64,000 nucleotides of DNA from Croceimicrobium sp965656185 (GTDB taxonomy: Bacteria > Bacteroidota > Bacteroidia > Flavobacteriales > Schleiferiaceae), in assembly GCA_965656185.1 (NCBI GenBank), contig CBFHJH010000001.1, forward strand, positions 496,001-560,000, written 5' to 3'. The notes under the pieces are model-generated. The model was given only the letters and a program-made list of their open reading frames with translations. It was not told where the DNA came from and ran no database searches. The position numbers were made by a program, and so were the translations under genes. Below, piece by piece: positions 46,675-56,000 of the stretch (positions are counted from its first letter, which is position 1; the number at the start of each line of letters is the position of its first letter).

Positions 46675-47958
46675 TCAAAGGCTGGCTTTTTCGCCGTGCT
46701 GACTGCTATCCAAACCGCGGATTTCTTGATCTACCGTAACTCTTAAGGCAATGGTCTTATCCACGATATAGTACAAGAGCCAGGCTCCCCCAAAAGTAAA
46801 TACAGCAGTAATGGCCAAGGCCAAGAGGTGATATAAGAACGTACTGGTCTCTCCGTAGATTAGGCCAACCTCTCGTGCAAATACACCGGTGAGGAGCATG
46901 CCTACTATACCACCAATACCGTGACTGGGAAAAACGTCTAAGGTATCATCCAATTCTTTGCGATTCTTATAACGTATCGCGAAGTTACTGGTTAAAGCCG
47001 CCGCGAAGCCTATGAAGATCGATTGGCCAATGGTTACAAAGCCCGCCGCGGGAGTAATGGCCACTAAGCCAACGATGGCTCCTATGCAGGCTCCTAAGGC
47101 GCTCATTTTACGATTCTGGTAACGATCGTAAAAGATCCAAGTGATCATGCCAGCGGCCGAAGCCAAATTGGTATTAGCAAAAGCAGCTACCGCATCGGCA
47201 TTAGCTCCGAATGAAGAACCAGCATTAAAACCAAACCATCCAAACCACAAGAGCCCGGTTCCTAAAATGATAAAGGGTACATTGGCTGGGTCATGCGTTT
47301 TATTCTGGCGTTTCCCCAAGTACAGTGCTCCCGCCAAAGCGGCAAAGCCAGCTGACATATGTACTACAGTTCCGCCGGCGAAATCGAGTACGCCCCAATT
47401 CCTAAATAAACCATCCGGACGCCAAGTCATATGGGCCAAAGGAGCATAGATGAAAAGGGTAAAGAGAAGGATGTAAAAGATATAGGCACGAAAGCGAATT
47501 CTTTCGGCAAAACTGCCGGTGATAAGCGCCGGAGTGATAATGGCAAACTTCAATTGAAATAAGGCAAAAAGAAGGAAAGGTATGTTTTCGCTGAAATCAG
47601 GATTGGGGGCCAAACCCACCCCTTGGAAATTTAAATAGGTGAATGGATTACCGATGATCCCACCAATACTTTCACCAAAACACAAACTAAAACCAACGCT
47701 AACCCACAGAACGGAAACAACCCCTAAGGCCACAAAACTTTGAAGCATTGTGGAAATTACGTTCTTCTTGTTTACCATTCCCCCATAGAAGAATGCCAAA
47801 CCGGGTGTCATTAATAATACAAAGGCCGATGCCACCAGCATCCAAGCGGTATCACCCTTATCAATTTCCTCGGCCCCGCTGAAGGAATAGTCTACCGAGT
47901 AGAATAAGGCGAATAGTACCAATAAGCTTAATACAATGAAGTTTACTCTTTTACCCAT
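46675..47958 (-). CDS. amt: Ammonium transporter (Amt family)
   Basis: A 427-residue channel with about eleven membrane segments and an N-terminal hydrophobic signal-like segment (FIVLSLLVLFALFYSVDY). Signature motif DFAGGTVVHMSAGFAALAGA, twin-His region and ALGACIGAIVGLVAITPAAGFV are present. Imports ammonium; usually gated by a GlnK protein, whose gene is absent from the window. The promoter is well formed, and an inverted repeat (47958-47976) overlaps the start codon. Confidence 0.94.
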   Translation of the reverse strand: MGKRVNFIVLSLLVLFALFYSVDYSFSGAEEIDKGDTAWMLVASAFVLLMTPGLAFFYGGMVNKKNVISTMLQSFVALGVVSVLWVSVGFSLCFGESIGGIIGNPFTYLNFQGVGLAPNPDFSENIPFLLFALFQLKFAIITPALITGSFAERIRFRAYIFYILLFTLFIYAPLAHMTWRPDGLFRNWGVLDFAGGTVVHMSAGFAALAGALYLGKRQNKTHDPANVPFIILGTGLLWFGWFGFNAGSSFGANADAVAAFANTNLASAAGMITWIFYDRYQNRKMSALGACIGAIVGLVAITPAAGFVTIGQSIFIGFAAALTSNFAIRYKNRKELDDTLDVFPSHGIGGIVGMLLTGVFAREVGLIYGETSTFLYHLLALAITAVFTFGGAWLLYYIVDKTIALRVTVDQEIRGLDSSQHGEKASL

Positions 47959-47985
47959 AGTGTATGATTTACACTATCAAATGTA
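47958..47985 (-). promoter_or_regulatory. amt promoter and start-codon inverted repeat
   Basis: TACATTTG on the minus strand (47978-47985) is a perfect -7 box, with a TTG-type -33 box about 19 bp upstream. Between it and the ATG, TAGTGTA and TACACTA (arms 47970-47976 and 47958-47964) form a 7-5-7 inverted repeat whose last A belongs to the ATG. This could be a repressor site or an RNA hairpin masking the start. Confidence 0.5.
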
Positions 47986-48129
47986 GGGGTCTTTCTTACA
48001 AAAACCAACAAAAAAACTAATACACCCCCATTTGAGATAGGGTCAAGTCCATTAAAAGTCGTGGAAATCGTAGCCTACCCCCCTCAGTAAATTGAAAAAG
48101 TTCTTCACAATTTGCGCTTAAGAAGGTTT

Positions 48130-48137
48130 TATATTTG
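48130..48137 (+). promoter_or_regulatory. -7 box close to the 48143 start
   Basis: TATATTTG matches TAnnTTTG exactly and ends 5 bp before ATG 48143, so a nearly leaderless transcript is implied unless the true start lies further in. TTTG at 48111-48114 may be the -33 box, with short (15 bp) spacing. Confidence 0.4.
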
Positions 48138-48142
48138 CCCTC

Positions 48143-50911
48143 ATGCCTTGGAAATCGCTCATAATATGCCTTCTTAGTTTACCCTGCTTTGCGCAGGCCC
48201 AAAACAACTCTTATTTGCATGAGCTGAGTTTCGATCGTGATACCTGCCAAGGCTACACCAAAATCGAGTTCCCTAAATCCACACGGGCCGACTCCTTATT
48301 GCTTCACTTAGGATTACGGGCCTTTAGTGATCCAAATTCCTTTTTACACGAACAACTGCGGGAATTTCAAGATGTTGATTTTCACTTCGCTAAAGAGACG
48401 GAATTAGGCTTCATTAAGATCGATAGTGTTTTTCAAGATGGAGCGAAAGTAAGCTTCAAGGATTCGAATGGAGAATTCGCCTGGCTTCCCAGTAAGCCCG
48501 AAACTGAATTGTACTACCATTTTGCCCTACCCTCTTCAGAATTCACCGGTAACGGTAGGACCGAATCTAAAATCCATTTGATTGACTTACTACCTCGTCT
48601 AGCCTATTGGGATAGCGCTTGGCACCATGCCCCGCTCACCTATCACTATGACCTCAATCAAAGTCGTGATCACTTTCGCTTAAAAGTGCGCAGTCTGGAG
48701 GGCATGAAAGCCGTTTCCAACCTAGATTTAAAGCAGGCGCCTCCACGCTCGGATCCTTTTAATTGGTATCATTTCGAAGGCGAAGCTCGCAGCCTCCAAC
48801 TGCACTGGTCCTACCACTGGCATCATTATCGTCTGGCCGGAGGAAGGGAGCTTATCACAGAAGTCCCTGATGTGAAATTCCCTCTTGAGCTCAATAATCT
48901 GATCGAACAGAACAAGCTATTCTTCTACAAGGAATGTTACGACAGTTTATTAGTTTGGAAAAAGCTACTCTTACTGGAAAAGAAGCAAGGCGAATACCAA
49001 TCGGCCCAAATGCTTACGCTTGGTCGGGAAAAAGACTGGTTTCAAGCCCATATCGAACTGGTCCAGGCCCAAGCGGAGTCATTTTTCCGCTACTATCGTT
49101 ACAGCGATGGCTGGCGTAATGCTTGGATCGCCCGCGGCATTCCTTATTACTACAAATATAGGTTTATAAAGGAGCGTTACCCCGATAAACGTTGGATTCC
49201 CTTTTCCAATTCAGTGGTGGACTGGTTTTTTGCCTTAGATGAGTTCGATTACGGCTATCAAAATCGATTTCTTTTCCTCTTCCTTCAGCGGCAAGGTCTA
49301 GATCAAAATGCTTTAGCTACGATAGATTCACTTTCGAGACTAAATTATGAGGCGATCGTCCAGGCCAAAAGTCAGTTAAATTTAGCCCACCTCCGTGCCT
49401 ATACTGGCGATGCAGACTTCAGACGTTCGATGGCTCGTTTTGTCCATCCCAGACAAAAAACTATTACGCCTCAAGCCTTACGTGAGAGTTTTGAATATTA
49501 TTCTCCCAAACCCCTTGCTTGGTTCTTCGACACCTTGATCCTAAGCGCTGAAATTTACGACTACCAACTGTTGGCCTATGATCATTGTCCAACCGTTAGT
49601 ACGGCTACCGTTCGCAATACCGGCGACCTAGATATACCCTACTCCCTCACGGGCTACAAAGAGGGGCAAGCTGGCATTACCCAATGGTATCAAGGACATG
49701 TAGGTAAAAGGAGTGTCCAGCTCTTTCACGATGACTACGATAAAGTGGTTCTCAACCATCATTTGGTTAATCCCGAAAACCGACTGAAGAACAACACCTA
49801 TTTTAAGCGTTGGCTCCTCCCACGAATGGAACCACTTAGCTTCCAACTCTATAACAGTTTTGAAGCTTCTGATAAGAGTCAAGTCTTTTATGTGCCCAGT
49901 GTTTATTACAATGCCTATGATAAACTTCTGTTGGGTGTAAATTTTTCCAATAAGTCGGTTTTGGTGCAAAAGCCCTTCGAGTATATGATCATTCCAGAAT
50001 TTAGTTTTGGTACCTCAAAGCTCACCGGCTCTGCATCCTTCCGCTATAATTTCATTCTACCCAAAAGCAATTTCTTTCGTCAAGTTAGCTTAGGGCTCTA
50101 CAGTCGTTATTATCATTATGACCAAGATCTTGCTTATTCGCGATTTAGTCCCAGTTTAAATTTATACATCCGAAAATCCCATCCACGCAGTCCCTATATC
50201 CAAAGCATCAGATTGCGAGGAGTACAAGTTAACCGTGAGTTAGCGCCTGGTTTTAGCGGCGAAGCAAGGAGCTTAGGAAACGCCAGCTTTAATGTCCTTA
50301 ACCTCTCCTACCGCATGGAATACACCAATATTCTGCGACCTACCATTTTGCGCAGCCACTTCGAGCTGGGTGAGCAATTTGGAAAGTTTTTTGCCGAGTG
50401 GGATCAAAGGTGGATGCTACCCAATAAAAAATGGCTTATCTGGCGTAATTATGCTGGTCTCTTCCTGTATAATGATCTACGTGATCAGGGTTTTGAAGAT
50501 AACTTTTATAGCATCGGAATTTCTGGAACCCAAGATTACCTTTTTGATTATTATTTGATCGGACGTAGCGACCAGAGCGGGATTTGGAGCCGACAATTCT
50601 TTACAAGCGATGGCGGGTTTAGAACCGAAACCGGTGCTTTTGCTGATCGTTTTTTATTGAGTTCGAATTTAAGTTTACCCCTCTATGGCCCCCTAGGCCT
50701 TTTCGGTGACGTCGGTTTGAGCGAAGAACAATTTTATTGGGATTATGGTGTCCGCCTTGCCTTTTTAACGGACTTCCTAGAACTTTACTTTCCGCTGCAA
50801 AACCAAAACCGAAGCTTTATGACCGAAGCTAATTATTTATCAAATTTGCGATTCGTTTTAGATTTCGATTTAGGTAATATCATTAATCGCGCTCGACGCG
50901 GATTTTATTAA
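48143..50911 (+). CDS. M1-peptidase-like protein without catalytic motif, fused to a barrel-like C terminus
   Basis: A 922-residue exported protein (signal MPWKSLIICLLSLPCFAQAQ). Residues 20-480 follow the layout of Bacteroidota M1/gluzincin proteins: a beta domain (1-225), a helical part with WRNAWIARGIPYYYKYRFI near 325-345 where active relatives have an xxDEG-type motif, and the late NTGDLDIPYSLTGYK domain near 490. The HExxH zinc site is not found; the matching place (300-315) reads AQAQAESFFRYY. From about 560 to the end are alternating amphipathic strands like an outer-membrane barrel. Hence probably a non-catalytic relative. Assignment rests on visual resemblance. Confidence 0.65.
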   Translation: MPWKSLIICLLSLPCFAQAQNNSYLHELSFDRDTCQGYTKIEFPKSTRADSLLLHLGLRAFSDPNSFLHEQLREFQDVDFHFAKETELGFIKIDSVFQDGAKVSFKDSNGEFAWLPSKPETELYYHFALPSSEFTGNGRTESKIHLIDLLPRLAYWDSAWHHAPLTYHYDLNQSRDHFRLKVRSLEGMKAVSNLDLKQAPPRSDPFNWYHFEGEARSLQLHWSYHWHHYRLAGGRELITEVPDVKFPLELNNLIEQNKLFFYKECYDSLLVWKKLLLLEKKQGEYQSAQMLTLGREKDWFQAHIELVQAQAESFFRYYRYSDGWRNAWIARGIPYYYKYRFIKERYPDKRWIPFSNSVVDWFFALDEFDYGYQNRFLFLFLQRQGLDQNALATIDSLSRLNYEAIVQAKSQLNLAHLRAYTGDADFRRSMARFVHPRQKTITPQALRESFEYYSPKPLAWFFDTLILSAEIYDYQLLAYDHCPTVSTATVRNTGDLDIPYSLTGYKEGQAGITQWYQGHVGKRSVQLFHDDYDKVVLNHHLVNPENRLKNNTYFKRWLLPRMEPLSFQLYNSFEASDKSQVFYVPSVYYNAYDKLLLGVNFSNKSVLVQKPFEYMIIPEFSFGTSKLTGSASFRYNFILPKSNFFRQVSLGLYSRYYHYDQDLAYSRFSPSLNLYIRKSHPRSPYIQSIRLRGVQVNRELAPGFSGEARSLGNASFNVLNLSYRMEYTNILRPTILRSHFELGEQFGKFFAEWDQRWMLPNKKWLIWRNYAGLFLYNDLRDQGFEDNFYSIGISGTQDYLFDYYLIGRSDQSGIWSRQFFTSDGGFRTETGAFADRFLLSSNLSLPLYGPLGLFGDVGLSEEQFYWDYGVRLAFLTDFLELYFPLQNQNRSFMTEANYLSNLRFVLDFDLGNIINRARRGFY

Positions 50912-50913
50912 GG

Positions 50914-51615
50914 ATGAAAAGAATACTAGGTTTTTGTTTGACACTTGCCCTGGCTACAGGCTTAAAAGCACAGGATTCCACCAGCAGTAAAATCACTCTT
51001 ATCGAAAAATTACAGCCCTATGTGGCCAGTGTTATTGGTGAATTCGATCAAATTGAAAAGGAACGCCGCCAGCAACTTGAGGAGTTAAGTGAACTGACCA
51101 TCGAGCACGACCAGGCCGCCCTAACCTTTATTTGTACTCATAACAGTCGAAGAAGTCAACTCGCCCAGGTTTGGGCCGCAGTAGCCGCCAATTACTATGG
51201 CCTCACTAAGGTAAAAACCTATTCGGGAGGCACCGAAGCTACCGCTTTTAATCCTCGGGCAGTTAAAGCTTTAATTCGGGCAGGCTTTAACCTTCACCGC
51301 AAAGGCGAGCAAAACCCTCTCTACCGTCTTTATTATAGTGCCGATGTGCCACCGGTGAAATGCTACAGTAAGAAATATGATAATAAGCGAAACCCCCAGA
51401 GCAACTTTATCGCTGTTATGGTTTGCTCCGATGCCGACGAAGCTTGCCCTGTGGTAGATGGGGCTACCGCCCGTATTGCCATTCCTTATATTGACCCAAA
51501 AGCTTCGGATGGCACCTTTATGGAAAAAGATACCTACGACACTCGTTGTCGCCAAATTGCCCGGGAAATGTTCTATTTAATGGCCAAAGTTGCTCAAATC
51601 ACTTCGGCCGGATAA
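50914..51615 (+). CDS. Exported low-molecular-weight phosphatase/arsenate-reductase-like protein
   Basis: A 233-residue protein with a signal peptide (MKRILGFCLTLALATGLKAQ), so periplasmic. The core has the LMW-PTP/ArsC P-loop ICTHNSRRSQLAQ (CX5RS, Cys near 74), YSGGTEATAFNPRA, and a later VCSDADEACPVVDGA that holds possible resolving cysteines, as in thioredoxin-coupled arsenate reductases. Relatives are normally cytoplasmic. It begins 2 bp after the M1-like gene, so the two are co-transcribed. Phosphatase or arsenate activity cannot be told apart here. Confidence 0.8.
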   Translation: MKRILGFCLTLALATGLKAQDSTSSKITLIEKLQPYVASVIGEFDQIEKERRQQLEELSELTIEHDQAALTFICTHNSRRSQLAQVWAAVAANYYGLTKVKTYSGGTEATAFNPRAVKALIRAGFNLHRKGEQNPLYRLYYSADVPPVKCYSKKYDNKRNPQSNFIAVMVCSDADEACPVVDGATARIAIPYIDPKASDGTFMEKDTYDTRCRQIAREMFYLMAKVAQITSAG

Positions 51616-52931
51616 ACCAGAAGCCAATCTCGCACCTTTAATTTTTTTAAGTCGATCTGCTTGGCCAAAAGTGGATCTTTAAAGCGTTCCTCCCATTCTA
51701 CCAAACCCACTATTGGTCTGCTGTCATGCATGAAATTTTTTCCCTCCAGCTTAGGTACCACTAAAAATTCATGCTTTTCGGCCGCCTCCCCTACTTCGAT
51801 CCTGGTATGAAAGGCCCGGCGATGATCCTTAAAGAAAAGGATTTGGTCCATGCTTCCGCGCGCTGTTTGATTCAAAATTCCACGCGAACGATTGATTGGC
51901 CTAAAGATTACTTCACTTTGGTAAAGTGATTGCAAGATCGCCGCATTATAAGCGTAGCCCCTAATCTTTATATGGCCATTAACCCACGGCATACTGCCAG
52001 CTACCCCAAAGGGCAACTCAAATCGAATTGGAAACCACTCCCCCTGGATAAGCTGCAATTTACTGAGCCGAGCCGTACTTACGATAGTAATGAATCCAAC
52101 CAAGAAAAACTCACCGTAAAAGGTGGCCATTGCCGTTAAAAAATTGCTTTCAATACCCACGAAAATTAGCTGAACTCCGAGTAAGATCGCATAATAGGAC
52201 AGTAAAAATAAGGCTAGCCTACTACTGTTTATCGCTTTCCGGTAATCAAAGAACTTAGACTGGTTTAAAGCATTATTTAAGATCACTGCGTAAATGGAAA
52301 TGGTAAATAAGAAAAAGACCAGGGTCACGAAGTATCCATATGGCCGTACGCCAGGGAACAACAACCAAAAGTTGTAAATGGTGTGAGCACTAACCGACAA
52401 CAAAAAGAATAAAGGAATAAGCCAAGCTTTTCGCCGGCGGTAGCGAAAGCGATAGAGTATGATACCATAAGCAAACAGAGCAGTGTCGAACATATGCCCT
52501 ACCGTAGAAAGGATTCCCCTACCAACAAATAGACCAGGCCCATGATTTTGAAAGTAGAGGTAATTCTCTAGGGCTGAGAATCCCAAAGCGGCCAAGGAGC
52601 AATAGATCAAATAATCCAAGGGTTCATTGTAATGCTTTCTAAAAACCAGAAAACTGAGCCCAAAGGCAAGAACCTTTACCAGCTCTTCCGGTCCGGCGAC
52701 CCGCAGAAAAATAAAGCCAAAGTACTTCCACCATTGACCCTCTAATTTCATGTAGAAAGCACTAAATATCGCTTCCTCCGCCCAGAATATCAGCACCACC
52801 GAAGCAGCTCCAAAAAGGAAGCTTACCACCATCGGTAGAAACTTTTCCCTTTCAAAAAGATCGATCATCCGGAAGTAATGGATCCAGATCCAGGCGATAA
52901 ATAAAGCAACCAGCAGATAAATAATACTCAA
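51594..52931 (-). CDS. PrsW-family intramembrane metalloprotease with C-terminal extension
   Basis: A 445-residue protein. Residues 1-295 contain about eight membrane segments and PrsW motifs: PEELVK near 82, FSALENYLYF near 118 and GHMFDTALF near 144. PrsW cleaves anti-sigma factors in Firmicutes; substrate unknown here. Residues 300-445 are a soluble, beta-rich extension (GHIKIRGYAYNAAILQSLYQ) with no motif I know. It overlaps the facing phosphatase-like gene by 22 bp. Confidence 0.85.
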   Translation of the reverse strand: MSIIYLLVALFIAWIWIHYFRMIDLFEREKFLPMVVSFLFGAASVVLIFWAEEAIFSAFYMKLEGQWWKYFGFIFLRVAGPEELVKVLAFGLSFLVFRKHYNEPLDYLIYCSLAALGFSALENYLYFQNHGPGLFVGRGILSTVGHMFDTALFAYGIILYRFRYRRRKAWLIPLFFLLSVSAHTIYNFWLLFPGVRPYGYFVTLVFFLFTISIYAVILNNALNQSKFFDYRKAINSSRLALFLLSYYAILLGVQLIFVGIESNFLTAMATFYGEFFLVGFITIVSTARLSKLQLIQGEWFPIRFELPFGVAGSMPWVNGHIKIRGYAYNAAILQSLYQSEVIFRPINRSRGILNQTARGSMDQILFFKDHRRAFHTRIEVGEAAEKHEFLVVPKLEGKNFMHDSRPIVGLVEWEERFKDPLLAKQIDLKKLKVRDWLLVYPAEVI

Positions 52932-52943
52932 AATCGAAAGGCC

Positions 52944-54065
52944 TTAATTGTTGGTAATTTTCCACCATTCTTCTCGCGGCAGATCCCGTCCTAAAATAAA
53001 TCGCTCGCCAATGTAGGGATGCACCATGGGCACATCATTAGCCACCGCGGCCTTTTTAAAGCGTTTGATCGGATCGGTCCATTCATGTACTGCAAGTTGA
53101 AATGCCCCCCAGTGAATAGGCATGATCAAATTTGCTTGTAGATCGATCCCGGCCTGTACACTCTCTTCGGGCATCATATGGATCTGCGACCAAGCCTTAT
53201 TGTACTGCCCGCACTCTAAAAAAGCCAGATCGAAAGGGCCATACTTATCACCAATTTCTTTAAAGTGAGGACCATAACCACCATCGCCAGAGAAATATAT
53301 ATTTTGCTGTGGACTTTCAATCAGCCAAGAGGCCCATTGAGAAGAATTACGTTTCCATAATCCCCTACCCGAAAAATGTCGCGCCGGTGCCGCGGTAAAC
53401 TTTAATCCGTCTAAAACGATCGAATCCCACCAATCCAATTCTACGATACGATCCGCGGCTATTCCCCAATGTTTTAAATGAGAGCCTAAGCCGAGAGGGC
53501 TTAAATAGGTATTTACCTCGTCCTTTAGGGCCAAGATGCTAGGGTAATCCAAATGATCATAATGATCATGCGATAGGATCATCACGTCGATATCGGTCAA
53601 GTCCTCGATCGGAATAGCTTGCTCATAGGGAAAGCGTTTCGAACCAAAGCTCACCGGTGCTGCATAGTCGCCGAGCATAGGGTCTATCAAAATTCGCAAT
53701 CCTTTCAGCTCGATTAAAAATGCCGAATGACCGTACCAGGTAATGGCTGCCATACTATCTACTGGAATTTCTGGAGGGCCAAAACGGGTAGGTAAATCAA
53801 AATCGGGGCTGGTGTTATTAGTCCCGAAAAATTGATCACGATATTTCCAAATACTGCTTAAAGAACCTTCTTCGGTTGGAATTTCATTGACAAACTTCCC
53901 GTCCTCATGATGCGGCGATCGACTAATTCGCTCCAAGTCCTTACCCGACGGCGCCTTACCAATTTGAGGGGCTAAGCCTAAAAACAAAAGGATCGCCAAA
54001 ACGGCCACCCCCAATAAAGCCATTATAATTTTTAGCGCCATGGCTAAGGATTTCTTTAAGGTCAT
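52944..54065 (-). CDS. Membrane-anchored MBL-fold hydrolase
   Basis: A 373-residue protein with an N-terminal membrane segment (LKIIMALLGVAVLAILLFLGLA) and a metallo-beta-lactamase domain: AITWYGHSAFLIEL, ILSHDHYDHLDYPS (HxHxDH near 167), AAPARHFSGR, FSGDGGYG, MPIHWGAF. The pattern fits the UlaG/NAPE-PLD-like group; phosphodiester or lactone hydrolysis is likely. Stops 13 bp above the PrsW gene and starts 4 bp below the outer-membrane gene, forming a three-gene run. Confidence 0.88.
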   Translation of the reverse strand: MTLKKSLAMALKIIMALLGVAVLAILLFLGLAPQIGKAPSGKDLERISRSPHHEDGKFVNEIPTEEGSLSSIWKYRDQFFGTNNTSPDFDLPTRFGPPEIPVDSMAAITWYGHSAFLIELKGLRILIDPMLGDYAAPVSFGSKRFPYEQAIPIEDLTDIDVMILSHDHYDHLDYPSILALKDEVNTYLSPLGLGSHLKHWGIAADRIVELDWWDSIVLDGLKFTAAPARHFSGRGLWKRNSSQWASWLIESPQQNIYFSGDGGYGPHFKEIGDKYGPFDLAFLECGQYNKAWSQIHMMPEESVQAGIDLQANLIMPIHWGAFQLAVHEWTDPIKRFKKAAVANDVPMVHPYIGERFILGRDLPREEWWKITNN

Positions 54066-54068
54066 TCT

Positions 54069-54578
54069 TTAAAAACGATGTACAATACTAAGCGCTAAGG
54101 CGCGAGAATCGAAACCAATTCCTCCCTGATAATTTGGTTCTTGATTATCAATAAAAGCGCCATTCATTCCTAGGCTTGGAGTGAGCTCTAAATTAATATA
54201 AAATCTGGGATGGAAGTCGTACTGCAGTCCAAAGACATAGCCTAATTGTACCGATACATTCTGACCATTTGGACGCAGGTCGGCAAACAAGGCCGGCTCC
54301 CAGCCATGAATAAAAGAGGTCTTTTCCGCTAATTTGCGCCTTTTCTCATAACCATAGGCCAAGCCAAAGGAAGCGGTAAAATCGGTCCCATTAGTTCTGC
54401 TTAAGGCATTGGTATTGGCAAAGGCCAGGCGCCAGCGATGGTAATTTCCTTGACCACTCTGGTTTTTATAGATCAGATCGAAATTACTTAAGCCACTAAA
54501 ACGAATACCGGCTTCATGTTCTTGGGCTTGTAAGCCAAATAGGAATAAGCTGAAAACAGCGATACAAATCTTCTTCAT
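54069..54578 (-). CDS. Exported outer-membrane-like protein
   Basis: A 169-residue protein with a signal peptide (MKKICIAVFSLFLFGLQAQ) and alternating amphipathic strands (YHRWRLAFANTNAL, VSVQLGYVFGLQYDFHPRFYINLEL) ending ALALSIVHRF. Likely an eight-strand-type small barrel. Leads the run with the MBL hydrolase and the PrsW protease. Confidence 0.72.
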   Translation of the reverse strand: MKKICIAVFSLFLFGLQAQEHEAGIRFSGLSNFDLIYKNQSGQGNYHRWRLAFANTNALSRTNGTDFTASFGLAYGYEKRRKLAEKTSFIHGWEPALFADLRPNGQNVSVQLGYVFGLQYDFHPRFYINLELTPSLGMNGAFIDNQEPNYQGGIGFDSRALALSIVHRF

Positions 54579-54859
54579 AATTGGTAATTATTTGAAAGCC
54601 ATTTAAACAAAGACCAAACCAATTTTTACTGAGGCCTGGCGCCAGAGCAATATATTATCCTATGGAAGCGCTCTGGGTAATCGAAAAATTAGGTGAGTGG
54701 ATAATGAGACCCTTGCCTAAATTCAATACCGGTAGATCCATTTCCTGTAGCTCTATCAGTTTCGCACTAGATGCTCGATCCATTTATCGGTCATTCTACC
54801 TAAATTGCATGACTGCCTCAGAAAAATATGCGCAATTGAAGCCACTAGCAGGAGATATC

Positions 54860-55651
54860 ATGAAAAATTATCAAGAAGTAAATCGGAGTTTATGGAATAA
54901 TAAGGTAGACGCTCACCTTAGATCGGATTTCTATGATCAAGCGAGCTTTATGGCGGGTAGAAACAGCTTAAATGATATCGAATTATGTTTATTGGGCGAT
55001 CTAAACGATAAAAAGGTATTACACCTGCAATGCCACTTTGGTCAAGACAGTCTTAGTCTGGCCCGAATGGGTGCCAAGGTTACCGGTGTTGATCTTAGTG
55101 ACAAAGCGATAAGCGTGGCAAAAAACCTGAATGTCGAGCTTGGATTGGACGCCCAATTTATAGCTTGTGACCTTTATGATCTTCCTAATTATTTAGAAGA
55201 TCAATTCGATATCGTCTTTAGCTCCTATGGCACTATTGGCTGGTTGCCGGATGTTTACAAATGGGCCAAACTCATTGCCCAATATTTAAAACCTGGTGGC
55301 AACTTTATCTTTGCCGAGTTCCACCCAGTGGTTTGGATGTTCGACGATGACTTTGAAACTTTAAAGTACCCCTACTTTAACCGCGGAATTATCGCTGAAA
55401 ACGAAGAAGGCACCTATGCCGACCGATCGGCCGACCTCGAACAAGAATCCCTATCCTGGAATCATAATCTAGGTGAAGTTTTAGGCGCCTTACTGCAAAG
55501 TCGACTCCAATTGAGACACTTTGAAGAGTTCGATTATTCCCCCTACAATTGTTTTAAAGGCACGGTAGAAAATACTCCAGGAAAATGGCGCATTCAAAAA
55601 ATGGAGGATAAACTACCTTTGGTATACGCCTTAAAGGCTGAAAAATCCTAA
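54860..55651 (+). CDS. Class I SAM-dependent methyltransferase
   Basis: A 263-residue enzyme. ATG 54860 is preferred because AGGAG lies 5 bp upstream and NYQEVNRSLWNNKVDAH is a typical start; frames open to 54662 and ATG 54809 lack this. SAM motif I is VLHLQCHFGQDSLSLARMGAKVTGVDLSD; QFDIVFSSYGTIGWLPD and GGNFIFAEFHPV follow. The substrate cannot be told. No partner gene in sight. Confidence 0.82.
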   Translation: MKNYQEVNRSLWNNKVDAHLRSDFYDQASFMAGRNSLNDIELCLLGDLNDKKVLHLQCHFGQDSLSLARMGAKVTGVDLSDKAISVAKNLNVELGLDAQFIACDLYDLPNYLEDQFDIVFSSYGTIGWLPDVYKWAKLIAQYLKPGGNFIFAEFHPVVWMFDDDFETLKYPYFNRGIIAENEEGTYADRSADLEQESLSWNHNLGEVLGALLQSRLQLRHFEEFDYSPYNCFKGTVENTPGKWRIQKMEDKLPLVYALKAEKS

Positions 55652-55822
55652 TATCCCTTTACCATCCTACTCCTCTCTTCCTCTCTTCTACTACCCTCCC
55701 GCCTGCACCGTGGCGATCAAGCCCTCACGGTAACTGGTAGCCTCCATACTAAAAGACTTTAGGTATGACTAGGCAATATTTGGCCTTTAACCGGGGAAAA
55801 AAGCGGTGAAGCCAAATGGGAC

Positions 55823-55917
55823 NNNNNNNNNNNNNNNNNNNNNNNNNNNNNNNNNNNNNNNNNNNNNNNNNNNNNNNNNNNNNNNNNNNNNNNNNNNNNN
55901 NNNNNNNNNNNNNNNNN
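55823..55917. other. Assembly gap (95 N)
   Basis: Ninety-five unknown bases. True length unknown. Confidence 0.98.
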
Positions 55918-55967
55918 CTTATTCAAATCACTCATTTTCACCCCTTTCTTCCGCCCCGCTTTTTCCC

Positions 55968-55975
55968 TACCTTTG
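55968..55975 (+). promoter_or_regulatory. -7 box of the 2-oxoacid dehydrogenase gene
   Basis: TACCTTTG is an exact TAnnTTTG match, 25 bp above ATG 56001. The -33 region is T/C-rich with no clear TTTG. Confidence 0.5.
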
Positions 55976-56000
55976 CACCTCTCAAAAAAGAAAGCGATCG

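Larger units (their letters stand above)
55652..56000. other. Intergenic region with assembly gap
   Basis: Contains 95 Ns (55823-55917). The visible parts show no gene. A TACCTTTG box (55968-55975) precedes the dehydrogenase E1 gene. The frames open through the Ns are artefacts. Confidence 0.7.

Noticed and set aside
55806..56000. N-terminal extension of the dehydrogenase E1 through the Ns
   Set aside because: The frame through unknown bases is meaningless, and the -7 box lies after the gap, so the start must be 56001.
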